Positions 49,394-58,636 of a stretch of 64,000 nucleotides of DNA are shown one piece after another (position 1 is the first letter of the stretch; every line of letters begins with the position of its first letter). The notes below the pieces were generated by a model, which saw only the letters and a program-made list of their open reading frames with translations, searched no databases and was not told where the DNA came from. The DNA is from Acidobacteriaceae bacterium (GTDB lineage Bacteria; Acidobacteriota; Terriglobia; Terriglobales; Acidobacteriaceae): the NCBI GenBank assembly GCA_003131585.1, contig PKVW01000020.1, forward strand, positions 9,848-73,847. The letters are read 5' to 3'. The translations under genes were made by a program, and so were the position numbers.

Positions 49394-51337
49394 ATGTGCG
49401 GAATTTTCGGCATCATCGGCTTTAACGCGCGTGTGCCTGCCGAGGTGCTGGAGCGCGCCACTCAATCGCTCGCTCATCGTGGGCCGGACGATAGCGGTAC
49501 CGTCATTCTGCGCGACTCCGCGCCGGAAGCGGTCGAAATCGGTTTGGGGAATCGCCGCCTCGCAATCCTGGATCTGTCTCCTCTAGGGCATCAGCCCATG
49601 AACGATCCGGCAACCGGCAACTGGATCGTCTATAACGGCGAGGTCTACAACTTCCGCGAAGTTCGCGCGAAATTGGAGCGAGAGGGGCTGCACTTCAGCA
49701 GTCTTTCCGATACGGAGGTGATCCTCAAAGCTTATTCACACTGGGGAGAACAGTGCCTCCATGAGTTTCGCGGGATGTTTGCGTTCGCGATCTGGGATGC
49801 GCCGCGGCACCGCCTGTTCGCGGCCCGCGATCCGATGGGAATCAAGCCGCTCTATTACTGCCATTCGGATCGGTACTTCATGTTTTCTTCCGAGGTCCGG
49901 ACCCTGCTGGGAACCGGGCTTGTGCCGCGCCGCTTAGATCCTGCGGGCCTTGTGAATTATCTGTCCTTTGGATCGCTTTACGACCCCAACACACTAGTGG
50001 AAGGAGTGAATGCGCTTCTGCCCGGGTGCTATCTGACCTGGGAAAAAGGACAGGTGAAACAGGCGCAGTACTGGGATCTGATCGGCCCAACCCTGGTCAA
50101 CTCCGACCTTGTTGAACCTTCCCATCATCAGGCTTGCGATGCCGGCACGGAGAGGCGCGAACTCGAAAGCCAGGTCGCCGAGATGCTCGATGAGTCGGTG
50201 CGCATGCAACTGGTGAGCGATGTGCCGGTTGGAGTGTTTCTTTCGGGCGGCATCGACTCCAGCGCCCTCGTCGGCATTCTGAGCCGAAACGGCAAAAGGC
50301 CGAGCACGTTTTCCATCGTATTTCGCGAGGCGGACTACTCCGAAGCGGAGTATTCCCGCGCTATCGCGCAGCAGTTTCGCACCGACCACCACGAAATCAC
50401 CGTTTCCCAGTCAGACTTCTTTGCGGCGATTGCCCCTGCCATCCACGCGATGGATCTGCCCACCATGGACGGCATCAACACCTACTTCGTGTCGGAGCGA
50501 ACCCGGGCGGCCGGTGTGAAGGTGGCTCTTTCTGGCTTGGGTGGCGACGAAGTATTTGCCGGCTACTCCAGTTTCCGGACGGTGCCGCGGGTGGAACGAT
50601 TTGCCAATGCATGGGAGCACATACCTCGGGCGGTCCGCGCTCCGTTGGCAAATATTTTTGGTGCGATCGCTCCATCCAGTGACCAGAATCGCAAGTTGAC
50701 TGCTCTCGCGCGGAATGACGGAGGAATCGTTCATCCGTATTTTCTTTCGCGCATGCTGTTTACGCCGGAACAACAGAACGAATTGCTGCCTGAGAGGAAG
50801 ACGAACTCCGCGGCTTTCCTGCGTGCTGAAAAATCCTTGAGCGAGAGCTTGAGCCGCGCCCTAAGCCTGGACCCGGTCAACCGTGTTTCCTATCTGGAGA
50901 CGCGGTGTTATATGCTCAACACACTGCTGCGGGACTCGGACTTCATGAGCATGGCGCACGGCCTGGAGGTGCGGGTACCGTTGATCGACCATCGACTGGC
51001 GCGGCGCATCCTGGCCGTGCCGGGATCCTGGAAGCTGGATGCGGAAATTCCTAAGCCTTTGCTGGTCAGGGCGCTCGGCGGACAACTCCCCGACAAGATC
51101 ATCCATCGCAAGAAACAAGGCTTTACGTTGCCGTTCGAGCATTGGCTGCGGGATGCGTTGCGTCCAGTGGTAGAGGAATCGTTGCGCAAGATCGGGGACG
51201 GCGCCCTGGGTTCCGTGATCAATCAACCGGCGGCGCTTCGCGTCTGGGCAGATTTTCTGGAAGGCCGAACTTCTTGGTCTCGCCCGTGGTCGTTGTATGT
51301 GCTGCAATGCTGGTGTCAGCAGCACCTTTCGAGTTGA
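49394..51337 (+). CDS. asnB: Asparagine synthetase-type glutamine amidotransferase (first copy)
   Basis: A 647-residue enzyme with an N-terminal Ntn glutaminase (catalytic Cys2 in MCGIFGIIG, HRGPDDSG, YNGEVYN) and a C-terminal ATP-pyrophosphatase domain with the P-loop LSGGIDSSALVG. The glutaminase makes ammonia that is channelled to an acyl-adenylate. In polysaccharide loci such enzymes usually amidate a sugar carboxylate, as WbpS does in Pseudomonas O-antigens. With a uronic-acid-forming dehydrogenase in the same locus that is a reasonable role here. A general asparagine synthetase role cannot be excluded. Confidence 0.9.
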   Translation: MCGIFGIIGFNARVPAEVLERATQSLAHRGPDDSGTVILRDSAPEAVEIGLGNRRLAILDLSPLGHQPMNDPATGNWIVYNGEVYNFREVRAKLEREGLHFSSLSDTEVILKAYSHWGEQCLHEFRGMFAFAIWDAPRHRLFAARDPMGIKPLYYCHSDRYFMFSSEVRTLLGTGLVPRRLDPAGLVNYLSFGSLYDPNTLVEGVNALLPGCYLTWEKGQVKQAQYWDLIGPTLVNSDLVEPSHHQACDAGTERRELESQVAEMLDESVRMQLVSDVPVGVFLSGGIDSSALVGILSRNGKRPSTFSIVFREADYSEAEYSRAIAQQFRTDHHEITVSQSDFFAAIAPAIHAMDLPTMDGINTYFVSERTRAAGVKVALSGLGGDEVFAGYSSFRTVPRVERFANAWEHIPRAVRAPLANIFGAIAPSSDQNRKLTALARNDGGIVHPYFLSRMLFTPEQQNELLPERKTNSAAFLRAEKSLSESLSRALSLDPVNRVSYLETRCYMLNTLLRDSDFMSMAHGLEVRVPLIDHRLARRILAVPGSWKLDAEIPKPLLVRALGGQLPDKIIHRKKQGFTLPFEHWLRDALRPVVEESLRKIGDGALGSVINQPAALRVWADFLEGRTSWSRPWSLYVLQCWCQQHLSS

Positions 51338-51349
51338 GCGATTGCCGTG

Positions 51350-52252
51350 ATGGAAAAGATTGAAGAAATTGGAAAGAGCGCGAGTGCCGCCTCCGCTGGC
51401 AAACTCCCGGTCAGCGTGATTATTGCGGTGCGCAACGAGGCGAAAAATCTGCGACGATGTTTGCAGGCGCTCAAAAATGTTGGCGAAGTGTACGTAATTG
51501 ACTCTCAGAGCACAGACGACACCGCGGAGATCGCGCGATCCCACGGAGCCCACGTCGTGCAGTTCCACTATCAGGGTGGATGGCCCAAGAAGCGGCAATG
51601 GGCCATGAACACGCTGCCGATTGCGTACGGCTGGATTCTGCTGCTGGATGCCGACGAGGTGCTCACGCCGGAACTCGCCGCAGAAATTCGTTCGGCGATC
51701 CAGAGTCCGGCGATAGACGGGTATTCCGTCCTCCTTCGCATTTGGTTTCTGGGCCGGGTCCTGCGTCATGGAGATGTGGGCTTGTGGAAGCTGTCTTTGT
51801 TTCGCCGGGGCAAGGGACAGTACGAATGCCGCCTGAAAGATCAAGATGTTTCGATGGCCGATATGGAAGTGCATGAACACGTTGTCGTCGAGGGCGCGAC
51901 CGCAAGACTGCGGAATCCGCTGATTCATCACAATGTGGAATCGCTCTCGCGTTATATCCAGAAACACAACGAGTATTCCAACTGGGAGTGCCGCGTGTTG
52001 CTGCAGGGTGGGTACGACGAAGACCTGTCGCCATCGCTTTTGGGCACGCAAGCGCGGCGCCGGCGCTGGTTGAAGCGCACACTCTTTGCCGTTCCGGGCT
52101 CTTCCGTGCTGCTTTTCCTGTATCGTTATGTCTTGCGGTTGGGATTCCTGGATGGGGTACCAGGCCTGATCTACTGCGGTTTCCAGGCGGTTCAGATGTT
52201 TCATACCAAGGCCAAGATCTACGAACTGCAATCGAAGGGAACGGAAGTCTAA
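51350..52252 (+). CDS. Glycosyltransferase family 2 protein (WaaE/KdtX-like)
   Basis: A 300-residue inverting transferase with a GT-A fold. VSVIIAVRNEAKNLRRCLQA is at about 21-40, YVIDSQSTDDTAE follows, and WILLLDADEVLTPEL (about 94-108) holds the DxD-type motif. The C-terminus has a hydrophobic patch that may associate with the membrane (VPGSSVLLFLYRYVLRLGF). It lies between the two asnB-like genes. Confidence 0.88.
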   Translation: MEKIEEIGKSASAASAGKLPVSVIIAVRNEAKNLRRCLQALKNVGEVYVIDSQSTDDTAEIARSHGAHVVQFHYQGGWPKKRQWAMNTLPIAYGWILLLDADEVLTPELAAEIRSAIQSPAIDGYSVLLRIWFLGRVLRHGDVGLWKLSLFRRGKGQYECRLKDQDVSMADMEVHEHVVVEGATARLRNPLIHHNVESLSRYIQKHNEYSNWECRVLLQGGYDEDLSPSLLGTQARRRRWLKRTLFAVPGSSVLLFLYRYVLRLGFLDGVPGLIYCGFQAVQMFHTKAKIYELQSKGTEV

Positions 52253-52278
52253 GGGGATAGAGAGGAACCAAGCCCATT

Positions 52279-54270
52279 ATGTGTGGGATCGCCGGACTCG
52301 CCAACTGTGGGGACAGGGAAGTGCTGGGACGGATGACGCACGTCCAGGCGCACCGCGGCCCCGACGACTCCGGTCTGTGGGAGCGAAGATTCCCTGACGG
52401 TTCCTACATTGGCCTCGGCAGCCGCCGGCTTGCCATCCTCGATCTTTCGGCCGATGGCCATATGCCGATGTGCAACGAGGACCGCACGGTCTGGATCACG
52501 TACAACGGCGAAATTTACAACTTTGCCGAGCTTCGCCGTGAGCTTCAAGGCAAAGGCCACCACTTTGCCTCCAACACGGATACGGAAGTCGTGATCCACC
52601 TTTACGAACAAGAAGGCGCGGATTGCGTTCATCGGCTCAATGGCATGTTCGCCTTCGCGATCTGCGATCTACGCTCGGGCAGGCCAGAGTTGTTTCTGGC
52701 GCGCGATCATTTTGGAGTCAAACCCTTCTACTACGCTCACCACGGGAGGAAGCTGGCGTTTGCTTCGGAAGTGAAAGCCCTGCTGCATGTGCCGGAGATC
52801 GAGGCGGAGATCGATCTGGAGTCCTTGCATCAGTATCTGACCTTTCTGTGGGTTCCCGATCCCAAGACGATGTTCCGTGGGATCTACAAGCTACCCGCGG
52901 GACATTGCGCGACGTTCCGCGACGGCGAACTCAAAATCCGGCAGTACTGGGACCTGAGCTTTCCCCGCGCGGATGCGAGTTATCCGCGATCCGAAGCGGA
53001 TCTTGCCGACGAGGTTCGTGAGCGCTTTCGGCGTTCGGTGGAAGCGCAGATGGTAAGCGATGTTCCGGTTGGCGCATTTCTCAGCGCCGGGTTGGATTCT
53101 TCCAGCATCGTGGCCATGATGTGCCGGGCGACGAAACAGCCCGTCCGGACTTATACGATTACTTTCCCGCACAAGTATCGCGTCGGCGAGACCACGCTGG
53201 ATGATCCCAATGTGCCGGCGCGACTGGCGCGACAACTGGGCTGCGAGAACCAGCAGATTGTGGTTGAGCCGGATGTGGCCGAGTTGCTGCCTCGCCTGAC
53301 GTGGCACATGGACGAGCCCACTGCGGATCCTGCGATCATCACGGCGTATCTGGTCTGCCGCGAGGCGCGCAAGCAGGCTACTGTGTTGCTCTCCGGCGTC
53401 GGGGGAGACGAGTTGTTTGCCGGATATCGCAAGCATGCCGCGCACCGCTGGGCGCGGGCGTGTCAGAGTTTGCCCAGTGCGCTGCGAACCGGGATCGAGT
53501 CCGGCCTCGGCGCCCTGCCCAGCTTGCGCGGCACGGCCATGAAGGGAAGCGTGCGCTTGGCCAAGAAGATGGCTCGAAGCGCGTCGCTCGATCCTGAGGA
53601 CCGCTTCGTTCGCAACTGCACCTACCTGGATAACGGCCAGAAGATGAGCCTGTATGCGGCGGAGGTTCAGGATCAGCTTCGTGCCTCCGACCCAGCGGTT
53701 CGCCACCATTCCAGCTTCAACGCGGTGCGCGACGCGGACTTTCTGAACCAGATGCTTTACCTCGATACGAAGATCTTCATGGTAAGCCTGAACCTGAACT
53801 ATAACGACAAGATGAGTATGGCATCGTCGGTTGAGGTACGCGTCCCATTTCTCGACCGCGAACTGGCCGAGTTCGCCGCCTGGAACATTCCGCCGGATCT
53901 CAAGCTGAAAGGATTCTTGCGGCCCACTACGAAACACATTTTCCGCAAGGCGATGCGGGACGTTCTGCCTGCCGAAGTATTGCGGCAGCCGAAAGCGGGC
54001 TTCGCCGCTCCGGTGGATTACTGGCTGGCGCACGATTTGCGGGAGATGGTGGACGATCTGCTTTCCGATACAAACATCCGCAAGCGCGGGTTGTTTCGCC
54101 CGGAAGCGGTGCGCCGCTTCGTGGACGAACACCGGAGCGGCGCCGAGGACTGGTCAATGCAAATCTGGCAGTTTCTAACTCTGGAAAACTGGATGCGAAT
54201 TTTCCTCGATGCTGGAGCGCAGCAGAGGACGGAAGAGTTCAGTCAGACACGCGAGGCGGCCACCGCGTGA
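52279..54270 (+). CDS. asnB: Asparagine synthetase-type glutamine amidotransferase (second copy)
   Basis: A 663-residue enzyme with the same two-domain design as the first copy. Cys2 is present (MCGIAGLANCG), as are HRGPDDSGLW and YNGEIYNF. The P-loop reads LSAGLDSSS, with Ala for the second Gly of the usual SGG; this variant occurs in related enzymes and need not abolish activity. GVGGDELFAGY follows. The two copies are clearly diverged and may amidate different sugars. The next gene starts about 46 bases downstream. Confidence 0.9.
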   Translation: MCGIAGLANCGDREVLGRMTHVQAHRGPDDSGLWERRFPDGSYIGLGSRRLAILDLSADGHMPMCNEDRTVWITYNGEIYNFAELRRELQGKGHHFASNTDTEVVIHLYEQEGADCVHRLNGMFAFAICDLRSGRPELFLARDHFGVKPFYYAHHGRKLAFASEVKALLHVPEIEAEIDLESLHQYLTFLWVPDPKTMFRGIYKLPAGHCATFRDGELKIRQYWDLSFPRADASYPRSEADLADEVRERFRRSVEAQMVSDVPVGAFLSAGLDSSSIVAMMCRATKQPVRTYTITFPHKYRVGETTLDDPNVPARLARQLGCENQQIVVEPDVAELLPRLTWHMDEPTADPAIITAYLVCREARKQATVLLSGVGGDELFAGYRKHAAHRWARACQSLPSALRTGIESGLGALPSLRGTAMKGSVRLAKKMARSASLDPEDRFVRNCTYLDNGQKMSLYAAEVQDQLRASDPAVRHHSSFNAVRDADFLNQMLYLDTKIFMVSLNLNYNDKMSMASSVEVRVPFLDRELAEFAAWNIPPDLKLKGFLRPTTKHIFRKAMRDVLPAEVLRQPKAGFAAPVDYWLAHDLREMVDDLLSDTNIRKRGLFRPEAVRRFVDEHRSGAEDWSMQIWQFLTLENWMRIFLDAGAQQRTEEFSQTREAATA

Positions 54271-54316
54271 GTTTCTCAGTTCTGTTGGGACACATCTTCC
54301 GGGGACAAATTCCGCA

Positions 54317-55618
54317 ATGACTGGCTCCGGGGCGGCTTCCAGGGACAATGGCGGCGACAATGGCATGAAGGGTCAAATCGCCAGGGCGCTGACCGAAGCG
54401 ACGGGCTTGCTGCGCGGACCGCAGCGCGTGGTTCCGTTGATCCGGAAACTCGTCTCCGACAAGCTGCGGATCGCCTTCGAGCAACGCCATCTTTATTCGT
54501 ACACAACCACCAGGCGAGCCAGCGGAGATGCGCTGAACTTATTGCTGCGCTGGATTCTCGACGCGCAGCGCCCCGATGGCGGCATTGCCGCCTACTACAG
54601 CCTGCTCACGGGATATTCGGAATCCTACCCGGAGGTCACCGGCTACATCGTTCCGACGCTGTTCGATATTGCGCGCGCGGCCGGCGACGACGGCGCGGCT
54701 GTCGCCGCGAAACGCGCCACCCGATGGCTGCTTTCGCTGCAAATGCCAACCGGAGCCTTTCCAGGAGGGTTGCACGGCGGCGAAGCGCAGCCGTCAGTGT
54801 TCAATACCGGCCAAATCCTGCAAGGATTGGTTCGCGCTCACCGGGAGACGAACCGTCCGGAGATTCTGCAAGCGGCCGTCGCCGCCGGCAATTGGCTGGT
54901 CAACAGGCAGCAAGCAGACGGATCGTGGGCCGGACCTGGTGCCTATCAAGACGTAGCTCACACTTACTACAGCATGGTTGCGTGGGCGCTGGCTGAATTG
55001 TCCGAGCGTACTGCGGATCATCACGATCACGGCGTGGGCTACGGCCGGGCGGCAGAACGAAATCTGGATTGGGTGTTGTCACACGTCCGGCCCAGCGGCT
55101 GGATCGATGGCATCAACCTGCGAGGCCATCCTAACTATCTGCACTTCATTGCTTACGCGCTTCAGGGCGTTCTGGAATGCGCCATTCTGCGGAGGCGGAG
55201 CGATGCCATCCAGGTAGTTGCGAAGTCGGCTTGGGTACTGCTGCGAAAGTTCGAGACCAACAAATGGTTGCTGGGCGCGTATGAGCCGGATTTCAAAGGC
55301 GGCCGGCGCTTCACTTGTCTGACGGGGAACGCGCAGATGTCGTGCGTCTGGTTGCGTTTGTTTGAGGTGACGGACGACCTGCGTTATCTCAATGCCGCGC
55401 TCAAGATGAATGAGATGCTGAAGCAATTGATCCCGGCGCGCGGGCGGCGAGGCATCGCCGGCGGAGTGAGCGGATCCTACCCGGTCTGGGGCCGCTATCA
55501 GCCGCTGCGCTACATCAGTTGGGGATGCAAGTTCTTCGCGGACGCTCTCCTGTTAGAGCAGCGCCTGACGCGGTCGTTCGCGGCATCGGCACCCGAGGCA
55601 TTGCCATGCGCATCGTAG
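54317..55618 (+). CDS. Soluble helical-toroid protein of unknown function
   Basis: A ~433-residue protein built of repeated helical hairpins of the (alpha/alpha)-toroid type (e.g. LLLRWILDAQRPDGGIAAYY; AGNWLVNRQQADGSWAGPGAY), as in prenyltransferase/squalene-cyclase and some glycoside hydrolase folds. It has no QW cluster, no DxDD cyclase motif and no signal peptide, so terpene cyclisation is not supported. A role in processing the polymer or its lipid carrier is inferred from context. The start is uncertain: ATG 54317 and ATG 54365 are both possible; the frame is open further upstream over the asnB gene. Confidence 0.65.
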   Translation: MTGSGAASRDNGGDNGMKGQIARALTEATGLLRGPQRVVPLIRKLVSDKLRIAFEQRHLYSYTTTRRASGDALNLLLRWILDAQRPDGGIAAYYSLLTGYSESYPEVTGYIVPTLFDIARAAGDDGAAVAAKRATRWLLSLQMPTGAFPGGLHGGEAQPSVFNTGQILQGLVRAHRETNRPEILQAAVAAGNWLVNRQQADGSWAGPGAYQDVAHTYYSMVAWALAELSERTADHHDHGVGYGRAAERNLDWVLSHVRPSGWIDGINLRGHPNYLHFIAYALQGVLECAILRRRSDAIQVVAKSAWVLLRKFETNKWLLGAYEPDFKGGRRFTCLTGNAQMSCVWLRLFEVTDDLRYLNAALKMNEMLKQLIPARGRRGIAGGVSGSYPVWGRYQPLRYISWGCKFFADALLLEQRLTRSFAASAPEALPCAS

Positions 55619-56433
55619 TTCTGTGCTCCAGCGTACACAGCGAAACCGCGTGTGCCATGGCAGTGCGTGTGGCCGAGTTGGGCTATGTTCCCGCCGGTGC
55701 CCTTGCTCTTCCCACTCTCGACCGCGGAACTTTGCGGCGCAAGCTTGGACAGTGGGGTTTGCGGGACGTTGCGCGCTACGCGCGCGCGAAACTGATTCCG
55801 CGTCACGGCGATGGGCAGGCGCGCGTGATTAATCACTACCTCCAGCCTCTGCTCAAACACGCGGACGGGGTCTTCCGCAGCCTGCGGGAGGCGGCGGCAT
55901 TGTACGGCTTCCCGGTTGCGGTCTGCAAGGACCAGAATGCGCCGGATTCGATTGCGCATCTCAAAGAGTGGTCGCCCGACTTGATCATTTTCACCGGCGG
56001 CAACATTTTGCGCAAGCAGTTGCTGGACGTGCCCCGTCTCGGAGTCCTCAATGTACACCTCGGCTTGCTGCCGGAAATTCGGGGTATGAGCAGTCCGGAG
56101 TGGTCGTTGCTGAACCACGTTCCGGTCGGCATCACCGTTCATTACATGGATGCGGGCATCGATACCGGGCCGGTTCTTCAAAGATGTGAATTTCCCGAGG
56201 CAGCCCGGTGCGAATCGCTCAGCGACCTGCGCAACCGGCTGGTCGCCTTCGGCGTCGAGAAAGTCGGAGAGGTGGTTGCCGGTCTCGATCATGGCACGAT
56301 CTCCGCCACACAACAATCCGATCTCGATAAGGATAATCAATTCTTCGTCATGCATGAATGGCTCCAGGCGCGGGCGGCCGAACGCCTTACGAAGAGCCGC
56401 CTGGCAACCCTGGCGGGGACGGTGAATGGCTAA
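55606..56433 (+). CDS. Formyltransferase-family protein (amino-sugar N-formyltransferase type)
   Basis: A 275-residue protein of the formyl_trans_N fold. The active-site loop LGVLNVHLGLLPEIRG (about 145-160) and the MDAGIDTGPVLQ motif with the catalytic Asp are present, as in methionyl-tRNA, WbtJ- and VioF-like formyltransferases. A sugar amine is the likely acceptor. The start codon is 13 bases inside the preceding gene, preceded by GAGG; the last eight bases overlap the heparinase-like gene. Confidence 0.82.
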   Translation: MRIVVLCSSVHSETACAMAVRVAELGYVPAGALALPTLDRGTLRRKLGQWGLRDVARYARAKLIPRHGDGQARVINHYLQPLLKHADGVFRSLREAAALYGFPVAVCKDQNAPDSIAHLKEWSPDLIIFTGGNILRKQLLDVPRLGVLNVHLGLLPEIRGMSSPEWSLLNHVPVGITVHYMDAGIDTGPVLQRCEFPEAARCESLSDLRNRLVAFGVEKVGEVVAGLDHGTISATQQSDLDKDNQFFVMHEWLQARAAERLTKSRLATLAGTVNG

Positions 56434-58636
56434 GCCGCTGAGTAAGATCGGAACCCTGTTGCAGGTCGGCCGCACCTTCGGGATGCGCGACGGCATGCTC
56501 CGCCTGGAATACGAACTCCAGCGCGGCAGCGGCCTGATGTCGTGGAGGATGCGATCCGTGCAGGGCTGGGATTCCTGGGACCTGAAGCGGATTGCACCCG
56601 GCGTCCCGGCGGAAGAGATGCGGGCTGCGCGCCGCGACGGCACGCGACGATTTTTCTTCACCGATGCGCAGGCATTGGGAAAGAGTCTCAGAAAGATTGT
56701 GGAGATCGACGGAGAAGAGTCTGTTCTCGCCGAAGCGCAGAGCATTCTTGCAGGCAACCTGCCATTCTTCGGCCAACTGTCGTTCGCGTGCGAATTCCCG
56801 CCGCGATGGTTCCGGAATCCGGTCACCGGCCAGAGTGTCTCACCGGGGCAGCCGTGGACCCAGATGCGTTTTGCCTCACCCGCCTACGGCGACCTGAAAT
56901 TTATCCTCGAGCCCTCCAGGTTCCTGTTTGCCTACCCATTGGTTCGGGCTTACGCTCTCAGCGGCGACGAGCGATTTCCGCAGGCCTTCTGGGACTCGGT
57001 TGAGGAATGGGCCCGCCACAACCCGCCAATGGCCGGTCCGCTATGGATTTGCGGGCAAGAGTGCTCGTTGCGCATTTTGGCCTGGTCGTTCGCGCTGCAT
57101 GCGTTCGTTAATTCGCCGTCGACAACCAACGAGCGCGTCGCTTTGCTTGTCTCCATGATCGCCGCTCATGCCTGGCGCGCCGCGCAGACCCTCGGTTATG
57201 CCCGCTCCCAGCGCAGCAATCACTTGATCAGCGAGGCCGTTGGTCTTTGGACGGCGGGCACGCTCTATCCAGAATTGCGAGAGGCGCAAGTTTGGCAGAA
57301 CCTTGGCGCGCATCTGTTGCACGAAGCGGTCCTCGACCAGATCACACCGGAGGGCGTTTCGCAGCAGCACTCTTTCAACTACCAGCGCATGATTCTGCAT
57401 CTGCTGCTGTGGACGCTGCGCCTCGCCGACGTTCACCGCGCTCCGCTTCACGAGGACATTCGCGCGCGCACGCAGACCGCTTTTGACTTTATGCGCGCCT
57501 GGGTCGATCCGGTGAGCGGCTGTGTGCCTAACTACGGTTCTGACGATGGCAGCATGATCCTCCCCCTCGCTCCGGGTGCGTACCGCGATTTTCGTCCGTT
57601 GCTGCAGTTGGGTGCTGCAGTTCTGAAGCTCCCGGCGCTCAAGCCAGGGCCTTGGGACGAGGCCGCGCTGTGGTTCGGCGTCAAGCCTGCGGTCGTGGAG
57701 AACGCTGCGCCGGCTTCGCTTCCGTCCGCCGAGAGCGGATACTTCCGTCTGGGGGATGAGACTTCCTGGGCGATGGTTCGCGCGGGGCGATACACTCGCC
57801 GGCCTTTTCAGGCAGATCAGTTGCAGATGGATTTGTGGTGGCAAGGCATCAATCTGGCCCGCGATGCCGGAACATATCTCTACAATGGCGCTATACCGTG
57901 GAATAATGGACTCGCGGGGACTGCCGTTCATAACACGGTCACGGTCGATCGTCGCGATCAGATGCGCCGCGCCGGCCGCTTTCTCTGGGTCGACTGGGCG
58001 CAAGCGTCAGGCCGGTTGTATTCTTCGCCCGCTCGGGCTTGCGCCGACCGTTTTGAGGGCGAGCATGATGGCTACAGACGTTTTGGCGTGAGGCACCATC
58101 GCATGGTTCAGTGGCTGGCTGGCGCCGGCTGGGTCATCGTGGATGACATACAGGGAGCCGCAGTGCACGACTTGCGCTTGCATTGGCTGGTGGCTGATTT
58201 GCCGTATGAGGTTTCTGATTCGCCTTTTGAAGTTGTGTTCGCGTCGGGGCAGTCGCGGATTCGCTGGACTATTCTTGCCAGCATTCCGGGAAGTTCGGCA
58301 GTCGTCCGGACAGGGAAACAAGCAGGGAGCGCGACAGGGAAGAGTTCCGCGCTTGAGATCACAGCCGCGGACACGCAGTTGCTCGGTTGGGAGTCGCCCA
58401 CGTATGGTGATCTTCGACCGGCGGTTTCCCTGGTGTACCAGACTCGATCGCAGTTGCCGGTTCGATTCGTAACCGCAATTCTCACGGACGAACGATGCAG
58501 GCTTGAATCGGAAGACGGCCGGTTAGTCGTTTTGCGGGATGAATCCGCGGTCTACCGGGTGAATCTTTCGGCGAAAGCGCCGCATACCGCTGAAGGGCAG
58601 CCACTCGCAGTAAGCGTGCAAAGAGAAACCGCATGA
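56426..58636 (+). CDS. Heparinase II/III-like protein without signal peptide
   Basis: A 736-residue protein with an alpha-toroid N-terminal domain (about 120-430) and a C-terminal beta-sandwich of the heparinase II/III type (from about 450; e.g. ESGYFRLGDETSWAMVRAG, GTAVHNTVTVDRRDQ, VDDIQGAAVHDLRLHWL). Members are polysaccharide lyases acting on uronic-acid glycans, but usually secreted. Here no signal peptide is seen, so it may act in the cytosol or be exported otherwise. Both ends overlap neighbours (8 and 4 bases), giving strong coupling to the formyltransferase and dehydrogenase. Turnover of the uronic-acid polymer or editing of repeat units is inferred. Confidence 0.82.
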   Translation: MAKPLSKIGTLLQVGRTFGMRDGMLRLEYELQRGSGLMSWRMRSVQGWDSWDLKRIAPGVPAEEMRAARRDGTRRFFFTDAQALGKSLRKIVEIDGEESVLAEAQSILAGNLPFFGQLSFACEFPPRWFRNPVTGQSVSPGQPWTQMRFASPAYGDLKFILEPSRFLFAYPLVRAYALSGDERFPQAFWDSVEEWARHNPPMAGPLWICGQECSLRILAWSFALHAFVNSPSTTNERVALLVSMIAAHAWRAAQTLGYARSQRSNHLISEAVGLWTAGTLYPELREAQVWQNLGAHLLHEAVLDQITPEGVSQQHSFNYQRMILHLLLWTLRLADVHRAPLHEDIRARTQTAFDFMRAWVDPVSGCVPNYGSDDGSMILPLAPGAYRDFRPLLQLGAAVLKLPALKPGPWDEAALWFGVKPAVVENAAPASLPSAESGYFRLGDETSWAMVRAGRYTRRPFQADQLQMDLWWQGINLARDAGTYLYNGAIPWNNGLAGTAVHNTVTVDRRDQMRRAGRFLWVDWAQASGRLYSSPARACADRFEGEHDGYRRFGVRHHRMVQWLAGAGWVIVDDIQGAAVHDLRLHWLVADLPYEVSDSPFEVVFASGQSRIRWTILASIPGSSAVVRTGKQAGSATGKSSALEITAADTQLLGWESPTYGDLRPAVSLVYQTRSQLPVRFVTAILTDERCRLESEDGRLVVLRDESAVYRVNLSAKAPHTAEGQPLAVSVQRETA

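Noticed and set aside
50861-52231. 456-codon open frame opposite asnB and the GT2 gene
   Set aside because: Spans two well-supported genes on the other strand and shows no recognisable domain.
54317-55618. Squalene/hopene cyclase
   Set aside because: Only the helical-toroid look is shared; the DxDD motif and QW repeats are absent.
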